From positions 59,003 through 123,002 of the forward strand of contig WNNJ02001889.1 in the NCBI GenBank assembly GCA_012934845.2: DNA of 64,000 bases, in the 5' to 3' direction. This DNA is from Pomphorhynchus laevis (Eukaryota; Acanthocephala; Palaeacanthocephala; Echinorhynchida; Pomphorhynchidae). The translations under genes were made by a program, and so were the position numbers. The number at the start of each line of letters is the position of its first letter. The stretch's first letter is position 1. The notes under the pieces are model-generated. The model worked only from the letters and a program-made list of their open reading frames with translations. It was not told where the DNA came from and did not search any database. This document shows positions 46,190 through 56,128 of this stretch, piece by piece.

Positions 46190-46855
46190 TCCCCCAATAA
46201 ATCCATGTATATAGATTCTTCACGATACCGTTGCCCATCATCTTAAATATATAATAGTAGTGCACGGATGTGCTGAGTAGACAACGGTCCAGGATTTCTT
46301 TCGAAATACGGCATTTATACAAAATGGTGTTGCTTGTTAGATCGGACTTTGATTCACGACTTTCAGTCACCGTGTCACTTCTAGACGACCAATGAGTACC
46401 CGTCAGCACTTATCAGTAAAATGAAGTACTCACTGGACATTTCGGTTGCTTGTGTGACATTGTGAATAAAGGCATTTCCGACACTTTGTTTAATTGACTG
46501 AGGCTTACGCTCTTTACTAGATCAACTTGATGTGTGGACCATCCTTAAAAACTAGGTAGAGGTTGTTGATGAATTGTCGTTGCACTCGTTGGATCCTTAA
46601 TGGATACGGCATGTATAATAGTAGTGCACAGATGTGCTGAGTAAACAACGGTCCAGGATTTCTTACGAAATACGGCATTTATACTAAATGGTGTTGCTGG
46701 ATAGACTGAACTTCGATTCACGACTTTCAATCATCATGTCACTTCTAGACGACCAATGAGTACCCGGTAACACTCATCAGTAGAATAAAGTACTCACTAA
46801 TCGTTTCGGTTGCCTTGTGACATTGTGAATAAAGGCATTTCCGACACTTTGCAGA
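46190..46855 (-). mobile_element. tandem pair of small ribozyme-like repeats (family P)
   Basis: Two units in the same direction; 'ataatagtagtgcac' recurs after 364 bp (46251 and 46615). Each unit carries CGAAAC, CUGAUGA and GUCUAG boxes. On the other side of the pair, 46863-46909 repeats the 5' end in inverted orientation ('ggaaacgcctttattcacaa'), giving an inverted repeat of about 45 bp around a 10-bp spacer. Related single copies lie at 52830-53150 and 63830-63925. Confidence 0.6.
46743..46814 (-). ncRNA. hammerhead-like core, reordered strands (family P, best copy)
   Basis: Minus strand order: stem II 3' strand GGCAACC (46814-46808), GAA (46807-46805), stem III 5' strand (46804-46790), UUUA, UUCUA (46785-46781), CUGAUGA (46780-46774), stem II 5' strand GUGUUACC (46773-46766), GG, stem III 3' strand (46763-46749), C17 (46748), UAGAA (46747-46743). 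Stem III pairs over all 15 positions (three G-U) and starts with the required A-U. Stem I is a perfect 5 bp. Stem II pairs with one bulged U and one mismatch. All core bases are intact. Confidence 0.5.
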
Positions 46856-46929
46856 CAATTAAGCAAAGTATAGGAAACGCCTTTATTCACAATGTCACAC
46901 AGGCAACCAATACTTCATTAGCTAACTTC

Positions 46930-48365
46930 ATTAGCTTCATCTTACGTTATCTTATATAATATGGATGAATATGAACAAAACATAAGTCATATATCTGGCG
47001 GCGGTATCTATAACGTCTTTCTAATATTGACAGAAAATGAGGATAACCTGAAAGAAGTCTTAAAAAAATATTGTAAGGTAATTAAAACCACTTTCTGTCT
47101 TTATGAATAAAATACTTAAAGTAATTAAAGCACACTTCAAAAAATATTGTAAATTAATCAAAATTAATACTGGTATAAAACACTATTTCAGTATTAATTT
47201 TACAAAAGAATGTTTAGAACAGACAAAAGGAATAAATTTTCAAAATATAAATACGGACGATTTTAGGACACTTTATACAAATCTAGATTTAGCAGATATT
47301 AAAGAAGCGTTAGTAAAATTAATTAACCTTATATTCGGAAAAAGATATACATATATATGTTATAATAATTATAACGCCTATCTAACAAAAATTAAACCAT
47401 CAAGTAAATATAAATATATGGATAAAATTGAATTAATAGAATCCTTAAATATTTCGATAAATCAAAGCTATTTAAAAGTAGGGACATCTATATTTAGACA
47501 AGTAAAATGTGTTCCAATCGGAGGTAATAGTAGCCCAATTATAGCTGACTTGTTTTTAAGCTTTATAGAATATAAATTTGTTCATAACTGTGTAAAAACT
47601 AAATCTAAACAATATAAATATATGAAATATATGTTTCGATACATTGATGATATATGTTTATTTAATTCTAATAATTTTTATTCAATTAGTGAACAAATTT
47701 ATCCAGAAAGCCTTATTCTTGACAAAACCAATATTAATGATAAAGAAATATCTAGATATGAACATTAAATTAACATTAACTAAAACTACTATTAACTTTA
47801 TATCGTAAAGATGACATATTTTAAATTTACAAGAAACATATTTTTGCATGAGCATTCATGCATACCATATAATATAAAATATAATACATTAAATAATAAA
47901 ATTTTAAGAATTGCAACAATTTGAAACGATATTGGCTTTCTTCAAAATCATTTAAATAATTTTATAGAGACATATTTTATACTAGGTTACTATAAAAATA
48001 ACATCAAGCAGAAAATAGTAAAATATATAAATCAACACAATAATATAAAGAATAAATTTAAACTCTTAAGTGCCAAATTTTTATGGATGGATAATAAATA
48101 ATATACTTTGTATTAGAATAAGATACTAGATAGTTTTATCAGAGGAAATACATCATTAGCATGTATTTGGCCCCGCTGCTATGTTGGGTAGAGGAGTTAG
48201 GGGCCGAAACCTGATAGCATAGCGGTTCCTCCTGATGACCTCTAATCCTTATTCTGATACAACGTATGTTACTTATTAGTCAATTCATAAAAATGACGTT
48301 TATTTTAAATTTCAAATTTTTATTTTAACTTGATTTTAATTATAAAAAATTTAAACTTTATCGAT
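46930..48365 (+). mobile_element. Naiad-like Penelope element, copy C (reverse transcriptase and tail)
   Basis: Reverse transcriptase frame 47103-47768: FRTLYTNLDL (motif A region), RQVKCVPIGGNSSPIIADLFL (motif B), MFRYIDDICLF (motif C), followed by thumb pieces to 48060 (NHLNNFIETYFILGYYKNNIKQKIVKY). It ends in the family tail with a ribozyme-like core at 48176-48245. The N-terminal nuclease is missing; 5' truncated and broken. Confidence 0.75.
48176..48245 (+). ncRNA. hammerhead-like core, reordered strands (Naiad tail, copy C)
   Basis: Order: stem III 3' strand (48176-48189), H17 = A48190, GAGGA (48191-48195), stem II 3' strand UUAGGGG (48197-48203), CC, GAA (48206-48208), stem III 5' strand (48209-48225), UCCUC (48227-48231), CUGAUGA (48232-48238), CCUCUAA (48239-48245). 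Stem I is a perfect 5 bp (U-C in place of the G-U at 7367-7371). Stem II has 7 bp with one G-U. Stem III tolerates A-to-G by changing A-U to G-U. It follows directly on Naiad-like coding sequence. Confidence 0.48.
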
Positions 48366-48882
48366 CATCCGTGGTATGATCGATATGTTTGATAGTCTGG
48401 TAAGCATCGACCAACGACTATGCGATAAAGTTTTTATTGCCTATAATTCCATCGATACAATTTCAGACATAATTTGCTACCTCGCCGAAGAATCCTCACC
48501 ATATCTTCGATGTTTCCTTTGGTCAAGGAAACAATGCCTGAATACCGAATTCGAAATGTGACCTGAGTAATTCGTCGAAATTTGGAGATAGCGAGAATAA
48601 ACAGTTATTAATGAAAAACATCGGTTTTCTATGCGCAGTTGTCTTTGTCATCCATTGCAATGTTCTGGTCCTTATCGCAGATTAGAACTGATGACAAGTT
48701 AGGGTTATCACGAGTTAAATTTATTTCGATATCTGTACCCGCTTTATTTCTGCATACCGCATCAACTTGCCGAAGTTCATCCAAATTGCCAATATCCAAG
48801 GATATGTCTGCGTACTTGGGAGTATTAGCTACACTCATAGAGTTAATATAATTAGTTGATATATCCAGTGCTGATATATCTT
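48366..48882 (-). CDS. possible exon(s) of an unrecognised protein
   Basis: At 48882-48629 on the minus strand a frame reads DISALDISTNYIN, then MSVANTPKYADISLDIGNLDELRQVDAVCRNKAGTDIEINLTRDNPNLSS and ends AMDDKDNCA. It starts just after 'acataag', a possible splice acceptor. The composition is protein-like, acidic and free of repeats. The plus strand 48376-48561 also has a 61-codon frame. I do not recognise either. The minus frame is the better candidate. Confidence 0.3.
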
Positions 48883-49559
48883 ATGTGAATATAATTTGGT
48901 ATTGAAATATTTGATGTTGTAGGAACAAGTATGAGAAACATATTCATATCTTGAACACGGAGCTTTACCGTTTAATTTGCCTGCTCATAATGCCCATCAT
49001 TAAACAAAAAAGATCAGTGATACGTAATGAAGCGAAGAGGGTAGTTAAAATATGTATCTGTTTGTTAGAAAAGGAATTCACATACTTTAAAAAGAATTTA
49101 ATGAAAAGAGGATATATAAAGAGATATATATTCAGGGAGGTCAATGTTGTTAGATTTTTAAAAATAAAAATCTTTTAAAGCAAAGCATCGATAGTGAACT
49201 TGTCTAGGTTAAGAAGACATCAAAAATTGATTTAATTTTATATCAATTGATTGAATATTTCATTGTATAAAAATATAGACAATTTTTATAATTGTTTTAT
49301 AATTTTATATTTTTAAATTGTTACTAGATTTATCTAAATGTATTTTAAATTAACGAAAATTTAAAATGTCAAATTTAAACATTTTTTAATTTGTAATAAT
49401 TTATATATAAAATATAAAGATATAAAGATATATAAGATATAAAGATATCTATTTATATCTTTATATAAAAATATAAAGATATATTTATTAATATAAATAT
49501 ATTATATATATTGTAATTATAATTATAGAATAATTATAATTATTATGCGGTCATATTAT

Positions 49560-50510
49560 TTATTGAATTCTATTTCGCAACCAAACGTTCTTCGCATTTT
49601 TGATGGCATAAATTATTCGAAATGGTTTCTCGCTAATCACGATGTTTTTTACGGGGCGACACTCTAAGTCCTTTATTATTCAGTTTCTTTATTGCTGATC
49701 TTGCTGACAGTCTAAGTCACAATCTTTCAGATATTTCATGTATATTATATGCGGACGATCTTGCTATTATCTCCAAATCTATTTCCAATGCCCAAGTAGC
49801 TTTAAACTCGCTTTCATCGTTATGTTTTACTAATCGTATTCGAGTGAATCGTGAAAAGTCTAATGTAATTAAGTTTCGTAGAGGAGGTCGACTAAGTCGA
49901 TCTAACATTCTATGCTATCAAGACGTTCCCCTTGATTTTGAATCGAAGTATCTATACCTCGGAATGTTACTCACGTATAGATGGTCTGTATCTCAACTTC
50001 TAGTACTTTATTGTAATAAAATTGTGAAGGCAACCTATGGAATATATGAACTGGGTAAATTATCTTATGAGGCTGGGTTACGGTATTTTTATATAGTGAT
50101 GCTTCAAAAACTACAATACAGATTAGCTTGTACCTGGGCAGACTTTACTTCAGAAAATTTTTACAAGTTAGATAAGTGCCTCTCAAGATTTTTTAAAAAC
50201 GGTTGGTAGGCGTATCTCCAAAAACTTCATCCACAGCTGTTCAAGTTTTAGCAAGCCTGCCTTCCTTATTAGTTTCACTGCAAAAAGAGATAAATTTTCC
50301 TTTGACTGTTGGTTTTTGCAAAATTCTAAATTTCTTCAACAGCAAAGTGCATAGACTTGATCAGGATATCTATCAGTCTCCTGATTTTCTTCAAACAGCT
50401 TGGCGTAGCCCTCTCGCAAGTACGCGCACTCTAATCTGGAGAGCATCGCTTGACGGATATCACCCCAAGTTCTGTAAAAAAGGAAGAATCATACATGAAT
50501 GATCATCAAT
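49560..50510 (+). pseudogene. decayed LINE reverse transcriptase fragment (second family)
   Basis: Reads GATLSPLLFSFFIADLADSL (motif B) near 49655, ILYADDLAIISKS (motif C) near 49745, NREKSNVIKFRRGG near 49850, and YLGMLLTYRWS near 49950. It then continues past frame changes to about 50510. Differs from the LINE cluster at 26-41 kb and from the fragment at 1-2870. Confidence 0.6.
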
Positions 50511-52090
50511 TTGTGTATGCTTTTTTCGCAACACAGTATATTCATCACTCTTACATGTATTTTCCTGTGCTCATTTGTCTTGTTTATCTCTAAAAACAAT
50601 AGAAACACCGAAGTTGGGTAGGCTGATTTCGGATGACGATGCGTACCTACCTGTGCCACTACAATCAATTGAGTCAATTAATGAAATTAATCTAGGCCAA
50701 GAAGCATGAAGAAATACAAAAATAATGTTTGTTTTATTTGGATTACGTATGATTTTTACTGTACTGACTTAATATTCTTTAAAAAAAGAAAATAAAGTCT
50801 TATTGAATTTTATTTATTATTATATTTTATTATAAAAGTATTTTCAGCTAAAAACTCAGTTAAAACTTTTAATTTCAATAGTAATTGCAAATTAATTGAA
50901 AATAATTAATATTGTAATTAACATTAATATTAATATTAAATTAATATTAATGATTAGTTAGTCATTCTTTAATAAATGCAACAATTAGTTTATCAACGAT
51001 TAGTTTGATACTAAATAAGCCGTTACGGCAGCGTTACACTGTTATTTTTAAAGGAGATCATTGTGCTTAAATTATCATCTATAAATACAAAAAAGAATTA
51101 ATAACTATCAAAAATATTTACTTTTTTATTAATTATTTAAAAAAAAACAAATATTAAAGTAATTTAAATAAATATTAATACCATATTTAAAATTCTAAAA
51201 CATTTGTATTTTCAATTGTTAAAACATTCGATAAGTACAAAAGTATTTTATATAAAACAATTTTAATTTAATAATTTATTTTAATAATTTAATTTTAATA
51301 ATTTATTTTAATTTTGTATAATATAAAAAGTATGTGTATTGACCTTATTTTAGATGATTGCGCCAAGGCGATAAACTACAACTGACACCAATTAGCGACA
51401 ATGAAAAGAATAAAATTCCAAAGGTATCGATTTTACATATTATATTACGTCATATTCGTAATATACAAGTGAATTTTGAGTTTTAAATAAAATTAAAAAT
51501 TATTTATTTACATAAAACTATTTTTAAAAATATATTTTTTTATTTATTTGCATAAATCTTTAAACAAGAAATAAAAAATTTCTGTTTTAATAGATATAAG
51601 TAATAATGTAAATTATACGTTTAACCTTTCAACCCTTTTACTATATAAAAATTATACTTTAAGGTTTTCAATTGTATATAATTAAAAAAGTATTAAAACA
51701 AATTCGATACGTATATTTATATTTTTATTGATTTCATGACTATTTAAACAACTTGTGAATGCCAAGACAACTTGTGAATGCAGAAAGTGTGCGATTTAAA
51801 TTGAATAGAGTGAGTAGATTTAAATGAATATTTTTTATTATGGCTATTATAATTTAAATCCGCTTTTATAAAGAATTACTTTATTTTCAATCCGGATTTT
51901 AAAAGATTGCTGGATTCATTTCATGAGCCATTTTTTACAATAGTTAATGAACAAATTGAACGTTTTTCTCTATTGATGCTAGCAGCAGCTAAGAAAATAT
52001 AAAAATAAATTTACTTGTGTTGACTCTGCCCCAAAATTCTAAATTAAAAAATCAGTTATTTTGAAAATTCGATCATTTGTTTCCATTTTC
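50511..52090. other. AT-rich stretch without recognisable genes
   Basis: No coding signal that survives inspection; see the rejected exon near 51352. Confidence 0.4.
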
Positions 52091-52093
52091 TCT

Positions 52094-52825
52094 GTTGATA
52101 TACCTGTGCAGTCATTGTTACCATTGTAACTAAAGGTAGAACATTTACCTACCAACGTTTATTTAATATCACAAATGTCTTAAATTAAATTCGCAAAATG
52201 TAATACGAAAGTTATTAAATCTAATTAAATCTAAAAGCAGACGTGTCGAGTGATAGTCATCCAAAATTAAAAGGTTTAAAACATAAAATGTAGGTATTGG
52301 ATCAGTAGCTGATGAGGCCCACCAATACTGAAATGTAACGTACTGCTGTTGGCTTATAGTGAAGCTTAAAGCAGCTTGGAAGATAAAAACAGTCAAAATT
52401 TTAATGGTAACAATGACTGCACAGGTATATCAACTTAAAATTAGGAAACAAACTATAAATAACTAGTTTGATAATAGTAATCATTAGGACATATAGATTG
52501 TTTTTCAAATTGAAGGTAGCACCTTGCGATACTAACGCAGATTTAATTTAAAATCAAAAATGATTTCTATGAAATTTGCAAGACGTAAAACGAGTTCATT
52601 AAATCTCAATTCTGATAAAGCAGACGAGTTAAGTGATCGTCAGCCGGCATTACAAGGACCGAAACGTGAAACTTAGGTATTGGATCAGTAGCTGATGATA
52701 TCCACAATTACTGAAATGTTATGGTCGCTAATACTGAAATGTAGCGTACTGCTGTTGGCGCATAGATAGGGTCAAAGTAGCGTGCAGAATAAAATAGTCA
52801 TCAATATTTCATTGTTGCACAATTG
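52094..52825 (+). mobile_element. tandem pair of small ribozyme-like repeats (family W) with 32-bp inverted ends
   Basis: Unit one is bounded by perfect 32-bp inverted repeats at 52094-52125 and 52403-52434. Unit two follows through the same junction as at 23.5 kb; the CAGTAG box recurs after 383 bp (52303 and 52686). Unit two has an internal duplication of 'aatactgaaatgt'. The inverted ends recall a MITE, yet the unit also carries the ribozyme-like core. Confidence 0.6.
52273..52348 (+). ncRNA. hammerhead-like core, reordered strands (family W)
   Basis: Stem II 3' strand GGUUU (52273-52277), AAA in place of GAA (52278-52280), stem III 5' strand (52281-52300), AU, CAGUAG (52303-52308), CUGAUGA (52309-52315), GGCCC (52316-52320), A, stem III 3' strand (52322-52341), A17 (52342), CUGCUG (52343-52348). 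Stem I has 6 bp with one G-U. Distal stem III has 8 bp. In unit two (52650-52770) GGACC-GAAAC and GUA-CUGCUG are restored, so each unit has lost different parts. Confidence 0.42.
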
Positions 52826-52829
52826 AATT

Positions 52830-53150
52830 CCACCTTAGGTTAAATTTCGTAAGAAATCCTGGATCGATGTTTACGCAGCACATCCGTGCACCAACATTAT
52901 GCATGCCGTACAGCAAACTCGATCTGGTTAATAGCGTAAGCCTCAGACAATTAAGCAAAGTGTCTGAAACGCCTTTATTCACAATGTCATAAGGCAACCG
53001 AGACGATCAGTTGGTACTTTATTCTACTGATGAAGGTTGCCAGGTACTCATCATTTCGATGCTAAAGTGATCATTTAAAAGTGACATGGTGACTGACAGT
53101 CGTGAATCGAAGTCCAGTCTATCAAGTAACACCATTATATATGATAAAAA
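52830..53150 (+). repeat. family P copy, plus strand
   Basis: Contains GGCAACC (52993-52999), GAG in place of GAA, CUGAUGA (53027-53033) and GGUUGCC (53035-53041); stem II is thus a perfect 7 bp. The 3' strand of stem III has a 16-nt insertion also seen at 63.9 kb. The sequence continues to 'gtcgtgaatcgaagtccagt' as in the 46-kb units. Confidence 0.55.
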
Positions 53151-53375
53151 ATAATCAGTATGTTCGCAACATAAACCGATTAGTATGATATTGTACAATT
53201 TAATAAGTCCGATTAATACAATTATACAATGTAATAACAAAATTTAGAATGCATAATTTATTCGAATTTATTTATTTTAAAATACGTTTGCAATCATTAC
53301 ATAATTTATGCTTTAAAAATACTATTTCTACAATTTATTAAATCGTTAAAAAATTATACCGTATTTTATTTCTAG

Positions 53376-54395
53376 AAACAAGATAATGAAAAAGCAAATA
53401 TCCAAGTCTGAAACTGTTATGAATTTGGATGATTGTCGTAAGTATATCTCTATTTTTGATTATCTAACTTATAAATTGTACAGCGGAAGTCCAAAAATTT
53501 ATAAAATAAATATTCATTTGACTTAAAATTATATATATTTATATTTATATAAACTTATCTCCTTAATAAGATAAAATAAACGAGTTGTTATTGACGAGTG
53601 TCTCATAAATTTTTCTTAAAAATGTTTTGAAAACATTTTTTTAAATAATTATATTATTAAAATTATAATCAAATAATAATTTTAATAGAATTTATTATTA
53701 CAAAGTTTAAAATTATGAACTAATTTTAACCTAACTCCGGTGATGAAAGCGGTGTAGTGTGCATTGATAAGTTGTACACCATTTCATCTTAAATGTTTTG
53801 TTTTAGTCAATAATCTTGAATTCAGTCTGAATATGATGGTAAATATTATTGAGCAAAAACTAATTGTCGTATCTAAGTACAAATCGTCAAATGAACAAAG
53901 TACATTAACAGACGTTTGTAAGTGACACATGTGACATTAGTACAAAATATTATTTTATTTCTCTACTAGGTACTAAGCAATCGGTAGCGATAGTAAAACA
54001 AAATGAAAGGCACAAATTACAGTTAGTAATTAAAATCGTTAATTAAGTTGCTTTTAGGGACTCTGCTGGTTTTAACTACAATTTTTCAAACGGTTTGTTT
54101 TTATAATAAATTTAAAAATAACTCAACGAGATCTTTAAAACGAGTAGCAGTAATGCATGAAGACAGGGTTCAAATATTTGATTTGCTGAAGAAGACGAAT
54201 CAGAAACGTTTGGATGAATACAAGCTCACTGATTTACTGTCAGATAAAGATAAAATCTGCTGTGATAAAAATGAAGAAATATCAGCCGCTAAAAGGTTGG
54301 CTAATAAAAGAGTTTTCAGAAAAAAAATCACAAAGGAGTTTGTGATTTTTAAATCACAAACGTTAAAGGAATTTTCAATATTTAAAATCACATAA
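53376..54395 (+). CDS. candidate short spliced gene, unrecognised
   Basis: Exon 53376-53437 (after TTTCTAG; first ATG 53386), intron starting GTAAGT, exon 53807-53917 (after GTTTTAG, donor GTAAGT), exon 53970-54025 (after CTACTAG). Phases join without a stop: MKKQISKSETVMNLDDC, LNNLEFSLNMMVNIIEQKLIVVSKYKSS, TKQSVAIVKQNERHKLQL. It may then stop at 54046, or splice at 54058. A further 116-codon frame at 54048-54395 (HEDRVQIFDLLKKTNQKRLDEYKLTDLL, later Lys-rich) may be the last exon or a separate piece. It is predicted helical. No family recognised, and the 3' structure is unsure. Confidence 0.4.
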
Positions 54396-54619
54396 AAAAT
54401 TAAGGCGTAAAACAAAAATAATCTTGGGCGAATTAAAGTCTCTCTTCAAATTGTTGTCTTATTTTCAGATTAGGTAAACAATAAAATCACGAATAGATTC
54501 ATTATTTTAATTTATGAAATAATGAATTTTGTAATTAAATTTTTTTAAAAATTTTCGACTATTTTGAGTTTTATGAGTTTTTCTTTCTTTTAAATTTTTG
54601 TTTTTTAAATTTATAAATA

Positions 54620-55745
54620 ATATAAAATGCGTTGACTCAATTCAGCTGATCTGATTTGTGACCTTTAAACTTATCTGATATGACCTTCAAACTTTATAAG
54701 GTATATATCTAGATTTTTATAAATCTAGATATATATATATTTGGTATGTGTGAATGTATGAGCATTCACGCATACCAAATAATATTAGATATTTTAAATC
54801 GATAAGTTGATACTTATCGATTATTGATAAAGAATTACTTGAGCTAAATCAAAGAAAAAAGAAATTATTTTGATATTTTCTGATGATACTAACATAAGTT
54901 AGCGAAATATCAAAAATAATTTCTTCATTTCTTTGATCCAGTTCCAATAATTATCTAACATTAGTAATTATTACATTAAATAATGAAATTTTTAGAATTG
55001 CAACAATATGTTAATATTGAATATTAACATATTAAATGTTCCAATAAAGCTTAAAGTTCACAATACATAAAGTGAACAGCAAGGGTTCTTCTAGTCGCTA
55101 TACCGGATGACGCCTAGAAATATATGCCACTTGAATAGTTATGCTTGTTAATACAAAATAAAAACAGAAATACAGCTTCATAATACAGATAGATCTTGAG
55201 AATAACCAATAATAATTAGTTAAAATATAATGTACACTGTATTACACTTTTCTACCTATTTAGAATCTACTGTTTTCCATTCCATGAATATTTAGAATCA
55301 ACTAAATTCAGGGTTTAATGATATTATTTAAAATATTATTATGTAACGATATTGGCTTCCTACAATATTATTTAAATAATTTAATCGATGCATATTTTAA
55401 ACTAGGTTACTATAAAAATTACATCAAGCAGAAAATAGTAAAATATATAAATCAGCACGGTAATATTAAAAATACATTTTAATCCTCAAATTTTAATTGC
55501 TTGCTGCAAAGGCGAGCGTTTTAAAGATAACTTTTAAATCTTAAGCGGAAAATGTTTATGGATAAATAATATGCTTTGTATAATAATATACTTGATAATC
55601 AAATTTAATAAGACGAAATACGTCATTGGCGTATCTCCTACAAAAAACATATTTCCTATATAATAATTATTTATTATTTATAATTATTTATTATCGTTTA
55701 ATTATTTATTACTTAATAAATAATATAAAATACGTACAATCAATT
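54620..55745 (+). mobile_element. Naiad-like Penelope remnant with nested foldback
   Basis: 55340-55600 matches the reverse transcriptase C-terminal region and 3' flank of copy C ('actaggttactataaaaa', 'agaaaatagtaaaatatata'). 54720-54780 has the hairpin GTGAATG...CATTCAC that also follows copy C coding near 47850. Family termini are near 54630 and 55735. The foldback at 54838-54950 is inserted within it. Non-coding now. Confidence 0.55.
54876..54915 (+). ncRNA. minimal hammerhead-like core in a foldback repeat
   Basis: UUUU (54876-54879), CUGAUGA (54880-54886), U, stem II CUAAC/GUUAG with loop AUAA (54888-54903), GAA (54904-54906), self-complementary AUAU (54907-54910), C17 (54911), AAAA (54912-54915). 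Strand order is the ordinary type I. Same family as 3012-3165, with stem I A-U only and a compensated N7. It would need a partner molecule for a real stem III. Confidence 0.45.
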
Positions 55746-56128
55746 AGCTGATCTGGAAAGTGTTTTATTTACTATCTATAATATCTCAGTAAGCGGATTC
55801 TATTTATTAAAGCTTTTGCTATATCGTAATTGTAAGGTTGAACATTTATTGTAGGTTGGACAATTATGGCAAAATAAAGAACACAAAGAAATTAAAATTC
55901 TTTTCAATATTTCAGCAGCTATTTGATGCCATTCTAAGGAATATTTAAAACATTAATTTACAGCTTAACACGTTATAATGTGTTAGTAAGGCGAACTTTG
56001 TTGTAATTAATAGAAAAACAAGCATGTTTTGTTTGTGAAACAAACTTTTAAAATCTAGAACGATCTGATAATGTAGAATGATATTTTAATTCATATGACT
56101 AAGTTCGATGTGGTGTTTGCATATTTAT
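55746..56128. other. spacer downstream of pyruvate kinase
   Basis: AT-rich; presumably contains the 3' untranslated region of the minus-strand pyruvate kinase gene. No other feature seen. Confidence 0.4.

Noticed and set aside
51340-51422. Apparent exon after TTATTTTAG containing RQGDKLQLTPISDNEKNKIPK
   Set aside because: All three phases meet a stop when read from the acceptor; the good-looking frame has TGA at its start. Not supported as an exon.
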